Source of the DNA: Bordetella ansorpii
GTDB taxonomy: Bacteria > Pseudomonadota > Gammaproteobacteria > Burkholderiales > Burkholderiaceae_B
Assembly (NCBI RefSeq): GCF_900078705.1
Contig: NZ_FKIF01000010.1
Location: forward strand, 620,001 to 684,000
Direction: 5' to 3'
DNA: 64,000 nt
Part shown: positions 28,400 through 37,864 of the stretch, piece by piece
Numbering within the stretch: position 1 is the stretch's first letter
Layout: each line of letters begins with the position of its first letter
Made by a program: the position numbers and the translations under genes
Notes under the pieces: generated by a model
What the model was told of the DNA's origin: nothing
Database searches by the model: none
What the model saw: only the letters and a program-made list of their open reading frames with translations

Positions 28400-29194
28400 A
28401 TGAGCCACGCGAAACCCGTACCGAAGAGTGTTCCGCGCTGTGTGCTGATCACGGGTGCGTCGGGCGGAATCGGCAGCGCGCTGGCGGTCGAGTATGCCCG
28501 CAGCGGCTGCGCACGTCTGATCCTGCAAGGCCGCGACACCGGGCGACTGGCCGACGTGGCAGACGCCTGCCGGAGCCTCGGCGCAAGTGTCCGCGTGCAT
28601 GAGCTGGATGTGCGCGATCACCACGCGTTGCATGCGTGGCTGTCGTCGTTGCACGGCGACGACGCGCCGGACCTGGTCGTGGCCAATGCGGGCGTCAACA
28701 TCAATACCGGGCCCAATGGTCGGGGTGAAGCCTGGGAAGACGTGCAGGGCTTGCTGGACATCAATGTGCGCGCGGTGTTCGCCACGGTTCACGGGGTCCT
28801 GCCCGCCATGCGCCAGCGCGGTAGCGGCCAGATTGCGCTGATCAGTTCGCTGGCCGCGTGGCGCGGCTTGCCCGAGACGCCCAGTTACAGCGCGAGCAAG
28901 GCCGCCGTCAAGGCCTATGGCGAAGCCATGCGGGACGGCTTGAAAGGCGAGGGCGTTCGGGTCAGCGTGGTGATGCCCGGGTATGTCGAGTCGCAGATGT
29001 GCCTCGACATGCCTGGCCCCAAGCCGTTTCTTTGGAAGGCAGACCGGGCGGCGCGAGTCATCCGCCAGGGCCTGGCGGCGAACCGTGCGCGGATTTCTTT
29101 TCCGTTTCCGCTCAATCTTGGATGTTTTCTGCTGGCGGTGATTCATCCGGCGGTATCGGGTCGCATTCTGGGCTGGATGGGGTATCGTGGCTGA
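28400..29194 (+). CDS. Short-chain dehydrogenase/reductase, first gene of capsule locus
   Basis: A 264-residue classical SDR. The NAD(P) motif is TGASGGIGSA, NAG is VVANAGVN, and the catalytic Ser-Tyr-Lys set is ISSLAAW...SYSASKAAVKAYGE. The C-terminus ends in a hydrophobic segment (LGCFLLAVIHPAVSGRILGW), suggesting membrane association, so a lipid-linked substrate is likely. ATG 28400 (MSHAKPVPKSV) is chosen; ATG 28385 is possible. It overlaps the next gene by 8 nt. I recall a comparable SDR (WcbP) in Burkholderia capsule I loci. A role reducing a keto-lipid made by the PKS/oxoamine synthase pair is my inference. Confidence 0.85.
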   Translation: MSHAKPVPKSVPRCVLITGASGGIGSALAVEYARSGCARLILQGRDTGRLADVADACRSLGASVRVHELDVRDHHALHAWLSSLHGDDAPDLVVANAGVNINTGPNGRGEAWEDVQGLLDINVRAVFATVHGVLPAMRQRGSGQIALISSLAAWRGLPETPSYSASKAAVKAYGEAMRDGLKGEGVRVSVVMPGYVESQMCLDMPGPKPFLWKADRAARVIRQGLAANRARISFPFPLNLGCFLLAVIHPAVSGRILGWMGYRG

Positions 29195-30776
29195 AGCGAT
29201 CTGGTTGCATTTGGCATGGCCTTATCTGGCTGGCTTGGCGCTGTCGTTGGGCATGGAGGGCCTGCTGGTGCCGCGCCCGTTGCCGCCCTGGAGCAGGCCG
29301 GCCTGCGCGGTGGCTGTGCACCTCGGGCTCTGGACGCTGGTCTTTGCGCTGGAAATGATGCTGTTCCGTCGGCCCTATTTCGCGATGGGCAATGTGCTGG
29401 CGATCCAGGGTGTCATTGTCCTGGTCAGCCATGCCAAGTACCAGGCCCTGCGTGAGCCGTTCATCTTCCAGGACTTCGAATACTTCACCGACGCCATCCG
29501 CCACCCCCGGCTTTACCTGCCGTTCTTCGGGGCATGGCGGGCGCTGGCCGCGCTGGCGGGATATGGCGTGGCCCTGTGGGCGGGCCTGAGCCTTGAGCGG
29601 GCCATGCCCGCCGAACCGCAGATTTCGTTGTGGGCATTCCATGTTCAGATGGCCGTGCTGGCCGGGGCTGGCTATGGCACTGCGCGACTGGCTGGCCGCG
29701 CTCTGGGCGCCAGTTTCGACGCCACGGACGATCTGCGCCGGTTGGGCATGGCCGGCGTGCTGTGGGCCTATGGTCGTGCCGAGCGTGCCAGCGTACACGC
29801 ATTGCGGCAGACCGCGCCCTTCGCCACGCAGGTGAGGCCTCCTCGGGTCGAACTGGCGAGCGCTAAGGCGGGTGCGCCATCGGAGTCCTTGCCTGACCTG
29901 GTTGTCATCCAGAGCGAGTCCTTTTTCGATGTGCGGCGTGTCTATGCGCAGGTCCGGCGGGATTTGCTGCCCAACTTCGACCAATTGGTCCGGGAATCCG
30001 CTTGGCACGGCGAGTTGCGCGTCGGTGCTTGGGGGGCTAACACGGTTCGCTCCGAATTCGGGTTCCTGACGGGATTGCGGCCCGAAGCCTTGGGTGTCCA
30101 CGCATACAACCCGTACCGCCGCTTGGGTCGGCTGGGATTTCCCACGATTGCCTCGCATCTGCGCCAGATGGGGTACCGAACAGTCTGTCTGCATCCGTAC
30201 CATCGCAACTTCTATCGGCGTGATCAGGTATTGCCCATGCTGGGATTCGATCATTTCATCGGCCTGGAGGCTTTCGCCCAGGCACGACGCGAGGGGGCTT
30301 ATGTCAGTGATGCAGCAGTTGCGCAGCATTTGCTTCATTTGTTGCGGGGGTCTCCAGATCGCCCTTTATATGTCCATGTCATCACCATGGAAAATCATGG
30401 CCCTTTGCATTGGGAAGCGGTCCAGGAGAGTGAAGCCCCTCTGTACCTACAGGAAGCGATCCCGTCCGAGTGCCGCGACTTGGTGGCCTACGCTCGCCAC
30501 TTGAGAAATGCGGATCATATGTTCGGCGTCGTTCGGCAGGCGTTGCGGGAGCCGCGCACGCGTCCGGCGGCACTCTGCCTTTTTGGGGACCATGTGCCCA
30601 TCATGCCGGCGGTCTACGACCGCTTAGGGCAGGTCAGTGGCACTACCGACTACTTGGTCTGGTCTTCGAACGGTAGGATTCATGATGCGTCCCCTCGGAC
30701 TCTGCATGTGGCCGACCTGGCTTCGACTTATTTGGAAACGATGAATATTCCCAGTCCCCCCGTTTCATCGGGGTAA
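29187..30776 (+). CDS. LTA synthase/sulfatase-like membrane phosphotransferase
   Basis: A 529-residue alkaline-phosphatase-superfamily enzyme with about four N-terminal membrane helices (residues 10-165) and a periplasmic catalytic domain (from ~235). Metal and catalytic residues typical of LTA-synthase-type phosphoglycerol transferases are visible: Glu244 (VVIQSESF), Thr286 nucleophile (GANTVRSEFGFLTGL), MENHGP (401-406) and Asp468-His469 (LFGDHVP). It starts with GTG inside the SDR gene (8-nt overlap), so they act together. It probably adds phosphoglycerol or a similar phosphodiester to capsule or its lipid; phosphatase activity is possible. Confidence 0.82.
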   Translation: MAEAIWLHLAWPYLAGLALSLGMEGLLVPRPLPPWSRPACAVAVHLGLWTLVFALEMMLFRRPYFAMGNVLAIQGVIVLVSHAKYQALREPFIFQDFEYFTDAIRHPRLYLPFFGAWRALAALAGYGVALWAGLSLERAMPAEPQISLWAFHVQMAVLAGAGYGTARLAGRALGASFDATDDLRRLGMAGVLWAYGRAERASVHALRQTAPFATQVRPPRVELASAKAGAPSESLPDLVVIQSESFFDVRRVYAQVRRDLLPNFDQLVRESAWHGELRVGAWGANTVRSEFGFLTGLRPEALGVHAYNPYRRLGRLGFPTIASHLRQMGYRTVCLHPYHRNFYRRDQVLPMLGFDHFIGLEAFAQARREGAYVSDAAVAQHLLHLLRGSPDRPLYVHVITMENHGPLHWEAVQESEAPLYLQEAIPSECRDLVAYARHLRNADHMFGVVRQALREPRTRPAALCLFGDHVPIMPAVYDRLGQVSGTTDYLVWSSNGRIHDASPRTLHVADLASTYLETMNIPSPPVSSG

Positions 30777-30881
30777 GGCCAGTACAATTCTGCCGGCCGT
30801 TTGTTTCTGCCCTCCAGGGCGAGATCATGGCAAGCACGACAGCGATTTTCGCGACTTGCATAACCAGAAAAATGTAGCTAG

Positions 30882-31997
30882 ATGAGCACTTTTGAAAAAT
30901 TGAAATCCTGGCGCGTAGCGGTTTTGGTCGTGGCCGTTCCGATGCTGGTGGCAATCGCGTATTACGCCTTTTTTGCCTCGAATCGTTACGTCAGCACGGC
31001 CCAGGTCATCGTGCGCCAGGTGGGCGAACGCCAGTCGTCGCCGTCGGTGGCCGCTTCGGGGCTGGCAATGATGCTGGGCGGCATCAATCCGACCTCACGC
31101 GAGGAGACTCTTTTTCTGCGCGAGTTCCTGACTTCCCAGGACATGCTCGCCGTGCTGCAGAAGCAGTTGAACTGGTCGCAGCATTACGCTGGCCGTTGGC
31201 AGGACCCGCTGTACTGGCTGCCTGCCGAGGCTTCCGAGGAGGATGTGCTGGGTTTCTACCGCCGGCTGGTAACTGCGCATTTCGATGAGCAGACAGGCCT
31301 GCTCGAGGTCGAGGTGCAGGCCTTTGACCGCGACTTTTCTCAGCAGGTGCTTCGCCTGATGCTTGGCGAGGCAGAGCGATTCGTCAACGAGATCTCGCAC
31401 AAGATGGCACGCGATCAGATGGCGTTCGCCCAGGGTGAGCTGGCCAATGCGCGCAAGGAATATGAGCGTCGCCGCGACGATCTTCTGGTCTTCCAGAGCC
31501 AGAGTAACATGCTCAATGCTGAAGCATCGGCCAAGGCGCAGGCTGAAGTCATCGCCGACCTTGAGGCCACGCTTACCAAGGAGCGTACCGCTTTGACCGG
31601 GCTGATGGCGACCTTGGCGCCCAATACGCCGCAGATCCGCCAGCAGCGTGTCCGCATCCAGGCGCTGGAGCAACAGCTTGCTGTCGAGAACAAACGTCTG
31701 GTATCGCGGAAAAGCGGCGAAAAACTCAACGTGGTCGCCTCGCAGTATCGCAATCTCACAATTGACGCGGGAATTGCCGAGGACGCCTACAAGGCGGCCG
31801 TCGGTGGCGTCGAGACAGCTCGTATGGAAGCCAGCAAGAAGTTGCGCAGCCTGGTCACCGTGGTGTCGCCGAACCGCCCCGATGAGGCGGTCTATCCTCA
31901 ACGCGCCTATAACCTGATTACGCTTTTCATCGTCTTGCTGCTGCTCTATGGCATCGTCCGGTTCGTGATTTCAACGATCGAAGACCATCGCGACTAA
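30882..31997 (+). CDS. kpsE: Capsule export inner-membrane/periplasmic adaptor
   Basis: A 371-residue KpsE/CtrB/BexC-type polysaccharide co-polymerase that bridges the ABC exporter to the outer-membrane channel. It has a transmembrane helix at 11-31 (VAVLVVAVPMLVAIAYYAFFA), the segment SNRYVSTAQVIVRQ, a long coiled coil (about 170-290), and a second helix near the C-terminus (AYNLITLFIVLLLLYGIVRFV) after PNRPDEAVYPQR. It begins a gene row with the wza-like lipoprotein, kpsM and kpsT. The 105-bp upstream gap may carry a promoter but I cannot fix one. Confidence 0.92.
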   Translation: MSTFEKLKSWRVAVLVVAVPMLVAIAYYAFFASNRYVSTAQVIVRQVGERQSSPSVAASGLAMMLGGINPTSREETLFLREFLTSQDMLAVLQKQLNWSQHYAGRWQDPLYWLPAEASEEDVLGFYRRLVTAHFDEQTGLLEVEVQAFDRDFSQQVLRLMLGEAERFVNEISHKMARDQMAFAQGELANARKEYERRRDDLLVFQSQSNMLNAEASAKAQAEVIADLEATLTKERTALTGLMATLAPNTPQIRQQRVRIQALEQQLAVENKRLVSRKSGEKLNVVASQYRNLTIDAGIAEDAYKAAVGGVETARMEASKKLRSLVTVVSPNRPDEAVYPQRAYNLITLFIVLLLLYGIVRFVISTIEDHRD

Positions 31998-32025
31998 ATC
32001 TCTCCACAAAAGATCCGTACCTGCC

Positions 32026-33135
32026 ATGACCGCTCGTTTTGCTCTGCGCCTTTGCGCCCTGTGTGTGCCCCTGCTGCTTGCAGGCTGCGGTACCAGTCTC
32101 CTGTCCGCCGCCGGTCCTTCGAAAGGAGCGGTTCTTGATGATGCCGAGTCCCAGCAGTACACGCTGGTCGATCTGAGCGCGCAGACGATCGGTCCCTACA
32201 TGCGGCCGCCGATCGACCCTTTAAAGTCCGACGTGGCGCTGCCCAGCGTTCCCGAGGTGCGCCTCGTGCCTGGGGATGTGCTGCGCGTGATGGTGGCCGA
32301 CAGCGCCCGCGAGGGCGCCATCTTCGCGCCATTGGCCACTGGCGGCACGGTGTTCGACAGCGTCCGGGTGGACAGCAAGGGCGACATCTCTCTGCCTTAC
32401 GTGGGCCGCGAGTCCGTGGCCGGCAAGACGCCCGGGCAGGTCGAGGATATGCTGCACGCGAGGTTACGCGGCATCACGACCGACGTGCAGGTCAAGGTGG
32501 ACATCACGGGTGATCTGTCCGGTTCCGTGCTGGTCGCAGGGGCCGTGAAGACGCCGGGTCGTTTCTCTGCCCTGCAAGGGCCGCTCACTCTTCTAGATGC
32601 CATCAACCGGGCCGGGGGGCCTGTACTCGAGCCCCATTTGATCCGCGTGGTGGTGCGCACGGGCCAGAAGTCCTACGATTTCAACTATCAGGATTTATTG
32701 TCCGGCAAGAACCAAATTGTTCCTCCGGGTGCAGAGGTCGTACTCGAGCGTGCCCGGAAGCGGTTCGTGGCGATGGGGGCGGTGGGTGATCCCGGTTTGC
32801 ATGATCTTCCGTCCGACAATCCCAGTCTGCTGGAGGTTCTGGGCAGTGTGCGAGGCCTGAGCGAAGCCAGCGCCGATGCGTCCGGCGTGTTCGTCTTCCG
32901 TCTGGTCGACGATCCGCAGCAAGGCGGCGCGGGGCAGCCGCGTGCCGAAGTGTTCCGGCTGAACATGCGCGAGCCCGTGGCCATGTTTCTGGCCCGTCAG
33001 TTCCTGGTTCAGCCCGACGACGCGATTTACGTGACCAACGCCGCCGTATATGAATGGCAAAAGGTCATTTCACCCATTGTGCAGGTGCTGGTGCTTGGCC
33101 GTACGGTCAATTCGGTCAATAACAGCTTCCGATAG
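32026..33135 (+). CDS. Outer-membrane polysaccharide export lipoprotein (Wza/KpsD/CtrA-like)
   Basis: A 369-residue secretin-like export channel. Residues 1-20 with lipobox LLAGC (lipidated Cys21) mark a lipoprotein. The polysaccharide-export domain starts with VRLVPGDVLRVMV and ISLPYVGRESVAGKTPGQVEDML; SLBB domains follow (GSVLVAGAVKTPGRF; MGAVGDPGLHDLP). The lipobox makes it more like CtrA/BexD than E. coli KpsD. It carries the capsule through the outer membrane, together with kpsE, kpsM and kpsT. Confidence 0.92.
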   Translation: MTARFALRLCALCVPLLLAGCGTSLLSAAGPSKGAVLDDAESQQYTLVDLSAQTIGPYMRPPIDPLKSDVALPSVPEVRLVPGDVLRVMVADSAREGAIFAPLATGGTVFDSVRVDSKGDISLPYVGRESVAGKTPGQVEDMLHARLRGITTDVQVKVDITGDLSGSVLVAGAVKTPGRFSALQGPLTLLDAINRAGGPVLEPHLIRVVVRTGQKSYDFNYQDLLSGKNQIVPPGAEVVLERARKRFVAMGAVGDPGLHDLPSDNPSLLEVLGSVRGLSEASADASGVFVFRLVDDPQQGGAGQPRAEVFRLNMREPVAMFLARQFLVQPDDAIYVTNAAVYEWQKVISPIVQVLVLGRTVNSVNNSFR

Positions 33136-33145
33136 GCGCGACAGC

Positions 33146-33937
33146 ATGGGAATGAAGAAGCGTCAACCTCTGGCGATTACCCGCGCGGTCATTTTCGCGC
33201 TGGTCTTGCGCGAGGTACGCGGTCGGTTCGGCGCGCGTCGGGCTGGCGCGTTCTGGTTTTTCTTCGAGCCCATCGCGCACGTAGTGGGCGTGATGGCGAT
33301 CATGACCTTGCTGCGTGGCCGCCAAGTGCCTGGGCTCGACTTTCCGGTCTACCTGATCACCGGCATCGTGCCATTTCTCATGTTTAAGAACATCATGCTC
33401 AAGAGCATGGAGGCCATCAACGCCAACAAGGCCTTGTTCGCGTATAAGCAGATCAAGCCATTCGATACCGTAGTGGCTCGCACGCTCGTCGAGTTCACTT
33501 TGATGGCGTGTGTGTACGTTTTGATCATGTCCGGTCTGGGTTTCTGGGCGGGCTACGACGTTTCGATGACTGATCCGTTGCGCTGGATGGCCATCATGGT
33601 GCTGGGTGTCTCGTTCTCGTTCGGTATCGGCCTGATCTTGTGTGTAGTGGTCGACGCCCTGCCCGAACTGAGGGTGTTTCTGCGTCTGATATTCATGCCG
33701 CTGTATTTCCTTTCGGGCGTGATCTTTCCCGTGTGGCTGGTTCCACCGCAGATCCTGCAATACCTGTTATGGAACCCACTGCTGCACATCATCGACGAAC
33801 TGCGCATCGGCGTGTTCGATCATTACCATCATACGGCCGGTATCACTATTGTCTATCCATTGGCGCTGACCATCGTCGTCTTGTTCATCGGCACCGCGCT
33901 GTACCGCGCCCGCCGCCTGCATCTGGTGGCCGCATGA
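33146..33937 (+). CDS. kpsM: Capsule ABC-transporter permease
   Basis: A 263-residue ABC-2 permease with six hydrophobic segments. Typical KpsM/CtrC phrases are ALVLREVRGRFGARRAGAFW, FFEPIAHV, GIVPFLMFKN and LYFLSGVIFPVWLVPP, plus a downstream WNPLLHIIDELR. ATG 33146 is selected by family N-terminus (MGMKKRQPLAITRAVIFAL). Its TGA overlaps the kpsT ATG (ATGA), as usual for the pair. It moves lipid-linked capsule across the inner membrane. Confidence 0.95.
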   Translation: MGMKKRQPLAITRAVIFALVLREVRGRFGARRAGAFWFFFEPIAHVVGVMAIMTLLRGRQVPGLDFPVYLITGIVPFLMFKNIMLKSMEAINANKALFAYKQIKPFDTVVARTLVEFTLMACVYVLIMSGLGFWAGYDVSMTDPLRWMAIMVLGVSFSFGIGLILCVVVDALPELRVFLRLIFMPLYFLSGVIFPVWLVPPQILQYLLWNPLLHIIDELRIGVFDHYHHTAGITIVYPLALTIVVLFIGTALYRARRLHLVAA

Positions 33938-34590
33938 TCGAACTGCGCGATGTCACCAAGTCGTACCGCACCACCAAAGGGCGGAAGTTCGTCTTCCGCA
34001 ACCTCAGTTTCATGGTGCCTCATGGCAAGAACCTTGCCATCATCGGCCGAAACGGGGCAGGCAAGTCCACCCTGATGCGGCTGCTTGCCGGGCAGGACAT
34101 GCCCGATAGCGGCAAGATCATCACCCCTGACAGTATCTCGTGGCCAGTCGGCCTGAGCGGCGGTTTCCAAGGCTCGCTGACTGCCCGCCAAAACGTCAAG
34201 TTCGTCGCGCGCGTCTACGGGGCCGAGAGCGACCGGCTGCGCGAGATCGTCGATTATGTCCAGAACTTCGCTGATATCGGAGATTACTTCGATCAGCCGG
34301 TCAACACCCATTCCTCGGGCATGCGCGCACGCGTTGCGTTCGGCCTGAGTCTTGCCTTTGATTTCGATTACTACCTTGTAGATGAAGCCATGTCCACGGG
34401 CGATCAGAAATTCAAGACCCGGGCCTCGGAAGAATTCCGCAAGCGGGTAGGCAAGGCCAACATCATTCTTGTCACGCACGGGATGTCACAGGTGAAGAGC
34501 CTATGCGACGTGGTGCTGGTGCTGGACCATGGGGAGATAAAGAAGTTCGATGACGTGGACGAGGGCATTGCGTATTACAAGACCTTGTAA
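33934..34590 (+). CDS. kpsT: Capsule ABC-transporter ATPase
   Basis: A 218-residue ATPase with Walker A GRNGAGKST (38-46), a degenerate signature (THSSGMRARVAFGLS) and Walker B YYLVDEAMSTGD typical of KpsT/CtrD. It lacks the C-terminal carbohydrate-binding domain of Wzt-type proteins, so export does not depend on a non-reducing terminal cap. It is coupled to kpsM by a 4-nt overlap. A 127-bp gap without clear signals precedes the next gene. Confidence 0.95.
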   Translation: MIELRDVTKSYRTTKGRKFVFRNLSFMVPHGKNLAIIGRNGAGKSTLMRLLAGQDMPDSGKIITPDSISWPVGLSGGFQGSLTARQNVKFVARVYGAESDRLREIVDYVQNFADIGDYFDQPVNTHSSGMRARVAFGLSLAFDFDYYLVDEAMSTGDQKFKTRASEEFRKRVGKANIILVTHGMSQVKSLCDVVLVLDHGEIKKFDDVDEGIAYYKTL

Positions 34591-34717
34591 TGCTGCGGTG
34601 ATTTCAAGACGCAGTCCGTGCCAGGCGCGGTGCGGTCATCCATGTTTTGTCTTTCCGTGCCGGGCTCAGTCGTCCCCGACCGTCGGACTCACTTCAGGGT
34701 AACTCAATCTTATTTAG

Positions 34718-37700
34718 ATGAAGATCGCAAAGCAAAAGAATGTTGATTGTCAGCCGGATACGGGCGGGTCGCGAATCAGACGCTCGCTGAATTTCAGCAC
34801 GGATATCTTCATGAGGGCGACGCAGCCGGTCTCGGTCTGGCGACGTACCGCGTGGGTATTCAATGTTGCGAAATGGAAGCGCCCCATGCTCAGGCGCTAT
34901 CTGTCTGACTACAACTTGCGCTTTCTGGCGTTGAAGGACGACGTCTACCTTCATGAGGGGCGTATTCGTCGCTCATTGCGTCCACTGTTCGTTGTTTGGG
35001 GCCGTACGCTGCCCGAGCATCTCGAAGAGTTCTCCGCCGAGTACGATGTCCCGATCCATCACATTGAGGACGGCTTCATGCGCTCGATCGGATTGGGCGC
35101 CAGTCACGTTCTACCGTATTCACTGTGCTACGACCGTTCGGGCCTGTACTACGATTCCTCGCGTCCCTCCGATCTGGAAAAATTGCTGTCAGGGTATGAC
35201 TTCGATGCCGCGCCTGAGCTGATGGCCACTGCGCGTTCTTGCCTGGCCCAGATCCGCGAGTTGCGGCTGTCCAAGTACAACGAGGCTCGCACCAGCCTGG
35301 CTGGGGCGCTGTACGGGCCGAAGGTTCGGCCTCGCGTCCTGGTCATCGGCCAGGTCGAGGACGACCAATCGTTGTTGTACGGCTGCCGACGCATTATGAA
35401 GAACGCCGAGCTCATTCAGTTGGCGGCCGATGAGAACCCTGATGCCCAGGTCATCTACAAGCCGCATCCTGACGTGCTGGCCGGGCTGCGCAAGGAAATT
35501 TCCAATACGGGCCAACTATCGCACATGGCCGAGATACTGAAGGTGCCGCTGTCTTTGGTGGACGCCCTGGAAGGGGTTGACCGTGTCTACACGATGACCT
35601 CGCTGGCCGGGTTCGAGGCTTTGATGCACGGCGTGGCCGTGACCACCGTGGGGGCGCCTTTTTACTCGGGGTGGGGACTGACTGACGACCGGCAGATCGA
35701 GAGCCGCCGGCAACGCAAGCTGTCGGTGGAAGAGGTATTCGCGGCAGCGTACGTGTTGTATCCGCGCTATCGTAGCCCCATCGACATGCGCCCGATGACC
35801 CTTCCGGAGGTCATCGATGAGTTCAGCATGCAACTGAGCGCCGTCGAGGTGTTGACGCCGGAAAAGTCGCTCAAGCGGCTCAAGCCCTACAACCTGATGA
35901 CGCGGCACAGTGTCGATTCCCGCTTCCTCTACAACTCGACGGCGCAGAACATCGCGCTGGTCACCGATTCTCCTCAGGCCTGGCTGGTCGCGCGCGGGCT
36001 GGCGGCCGCGGGCAAGAATGTCACTATCATCGCGTCACGTGATACGTTGGCCAACGACGAGACCCTGGTGCTGGACGTCCAGGAGCAGGATCTGTTGAAG
36101 GTGACGTCGATCCACAAGAAATATAGTTTGCCGATGTCGCCGGTTGAAGCCAATTCGGTGAAGCTGACTCAGACCTTCGCCGACAGCCTGCGGCTGGCCC
36201 TCGTGGAAACGGCTAGTGAGCACCTCAATTCAGGGGTGATTGAGGCGTTGGCCGCCGGACTCGAGGACTATATCTACTTTGAGTCGCTACGTTTTTATGG
36301 CGTGAGAGAGTCGTTGGATGAGTACGACGCCATTCTGATGCTGTTCGAGAATGGCGATGCCAGCATGGATATGCTGCAGTCGTATCTGTTCCATGGCAAG
36401 GCCAAGTCCGCGCTGGGCAAAGTGTTCCTGGCTTCGCTGGACGGCGATACCAAGCCATTGATGATCAAGGCTGTGGAGGCCGTCGCCGCGCCGCCGCAGC
36501 CGCTGCAGAACCTAGCGGAATTGAAGACGGCGTTCTCGCGCTTCTGGTGGAGCCTGCAGAAACGCAGCTTCGACGACTATGAAAGTTATGGCAAGCATGT
36601 GGCCATTTGCGGCAACGTGGGGGGCATGAACTACGCCTATTCGCCTGCCTCGTTGAAAATCGTCGAGACGGTCGATAAGCGTTCCAGATTGCCCATGTTG
36701 TTCTACAACTCGGGCCTGTTGCCGGCTAGCGGACAGGATGAGGTCAAGCTGATCGCGTTGCTAGCCGACCTCAGCAAACGGTGCGCCGTCTACAACGGTA
36801 ATCTGGGTCGCTACCGGGTCAAGTATCCGGAGGAGATTACGGCCTTTGCCGAGTTTTTCGAAGGCAGGTTCTTGAGTCGTGTGTTGGAACTGGTGCGCCA
36901 GCGCCTACCCGACGAGTTCGTCAATATTTTCCAGCCGCGCATTGCCAAGTATTGCGAGTCGTTGTTCGCGCAGATTGTTTTTATTGCCGAGGCCGGCCAC
37001 GCGATGGAGCGCGCGGTGCTGTTCGCCACGTCGATGGATCGCAATCACATTTCGCGGATTTTGGCGGCGGTGGCGCGTGGCTGCAACGTGCCGTCGATCG
37101 GTATCCAGCCGCAGATCATATCGGCGTCCTTGCGCTACAAGCCGCCCGCCATCGATCGTATGGGTGTGATCGACACGTCGCAGGTCGAGGTGTTCTCCAA
37201 TCTTGGCGCCGCGCCCGATTCCCTGCAGAAAATCGGCTCCGTGAACATTGCCTCCCGCCTCGCGGCCATGGACGAGGCCGTCCGGGAGTACGGCCGTACG
37301 CCGGCCCGCGGTTCGATACTTTTTGCAATGCAGCACTCCACGTCCTATGAGATGCTTGCGACTGCTCGCGCGCTGAAGTCCATTTGCGGTCGGCACGGTC
37401 TGTCTTTGTTGGTCAAGCCGCACCCGTTCCAGGAGTTACCCATCCTCAATGAGGTGAGGGCTATGTTCGGAGACGCCGAATTCGCCCGTGTCCTGGGGCG
37501 CGACGGAGATACCTACGAAGCCGTGGCGCGCAGTTCCATCGTGGTGGGATTGTTCAGCAGCGTATTGCTGGAGAGCGCGCTGTATGGCAAGGACGTGATT
37601 GTCTCCGCCTTCCGCGGAATCGAAGAGTCGATCGATTTTTCGCGTATCGGTTTGGCGTTGAAGGTTATCGACGAAGCGGCGCTCGAGGACGCCATCCTGC

Positions 37701-37840
37701 AATTGATGGAGTCCGGCCCCTTGGCCCGCGCCCTGCATGAAAGCAGGGCGGCCTACATGGCGGCGAACCCGCAACTGGCGGCGCCATTCGACGGCGGGTC
37801 GGTGGAACGTTTCATTGCCTCTCACATTCCCACTGTTTAA
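34718..37840 (+). CDS. Multidomain capsule glycosyltransferase with KpsC-like domain
   Basis: A 1040-residue cytoplasmic protein. Residues ~60-400 resemble a KpsC Kdo-transferase domain (FVVWGRTLPEHLEEF, HIEDGFMRSIGLGAS, GLYYDSSRPSDLEKLL, RVLVIGQVEDDQSLLYG, YKPHPDVLAG, GFEALMHGVAVTTVGAPFYSGWGLT). Residues ~405-1040 form another unit with an N-terminal Rossmann-like start (NIALVTDSPQAWLVARGLAAAGKNVTIIA) and a late GT-B-like half (SLLVKPHPFQELPIL, SSIVVGLFSSVLLESALYGKDVI). It is probably a linker or chain glycosyltransferase for this capsule. The start may instead be ATG 34811. Substrate unknown. Confidence 0.75.
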   Translation: MKIAKQKNVDCQPDTGGSRIRRSLNFSTDIFMRATQPVSVWRRTAWVFNVAKWKRPMLRRYLSDYNLRFLALKDDVYLHEGRIRRSLRPLFVVWGRTLPEHLEEFSAEYDVPIHHIEDGFMRSIGLGASHVLPYSLCYDRSGLYYDSSRPSDLEKLLSGYDFDAAPELMATARSCLAQIRELRLSKYNEARTSLAGALYGPKVRPRVLVIGQVEDDQSLLYGCRRIMKNAELIQLAADENPDAQVIYKPHPDVLAGLRKEISNTGQLSHMAEILKVPLSLVDALEGVDRVYTMTSLAGFEALMHGVAVTTVGAPFYSGWGLTDDRQIESRRQRKLSVEEVFAAAYVLYPRYRSPIDMRPMTLPEVIDEFSMQLSAVEVLTPEKSLKRLKPYNLMTRHSVDSRFLYNSTAQNIALVTDSPQAWLVARGLAAAGKNVTIIASRDTLANDETLVLDVQEQDLLKVTSIHKKYSLPMSPVEANSVKLTQTFADSLRLALVETASEHLNSGVIEALAAGLEDYIYFESLRFYGVRESLDEYDAILMLFENGDASMDMLQSYLFHGKAKSALGKVFLASLDGDTKPLMIKAVEAVAAPPQPLQNLAELKTAFSRFWWSLQKRSFDDYESYGKHVAICGNVGGMNYAYSPASLKIVETVDKRSRLPMLFYNSGLLPASGQDEVKLIALLADLSKRCAVYNGNLGRYRVKYPEEITAFAEFFEGRFLSRVLELVRQRLPDEFVNIFQPRIAKYCESLFAQIVFIAEAGHAMERAVLFATSMDRNHISRILAAVARGCNVPSIGIQPQIISASLRYKPPAIDRMGVIDTSQVEVFSNLGAAPDSLQKIGSVNIASRLAAMDEAVREYGRTPARGSILFAMQHSTSYEMLATARALKSICGRHGLSLLVKPHPFQELPILNEVRAMFGDAEFARVLGRDGDTYEAVARSSIVVGLFSSVLLESALYGKDVIVSAFRGIEESIDFSRIGLALKVIDEAALEDAILQLMESGPLARALHESRAAYMAANPQLAAPFDGGSVERFIASHIPTV

Positions 37841-37864
37841 CGTCCAAAGATAGATATCAAAATC

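Noticed and set aside
28004-29146. 380-codon minus-strand frame over the dps end and SDR
   Set aside because: It crosses the dps terminator and opposes two well-supported genes.
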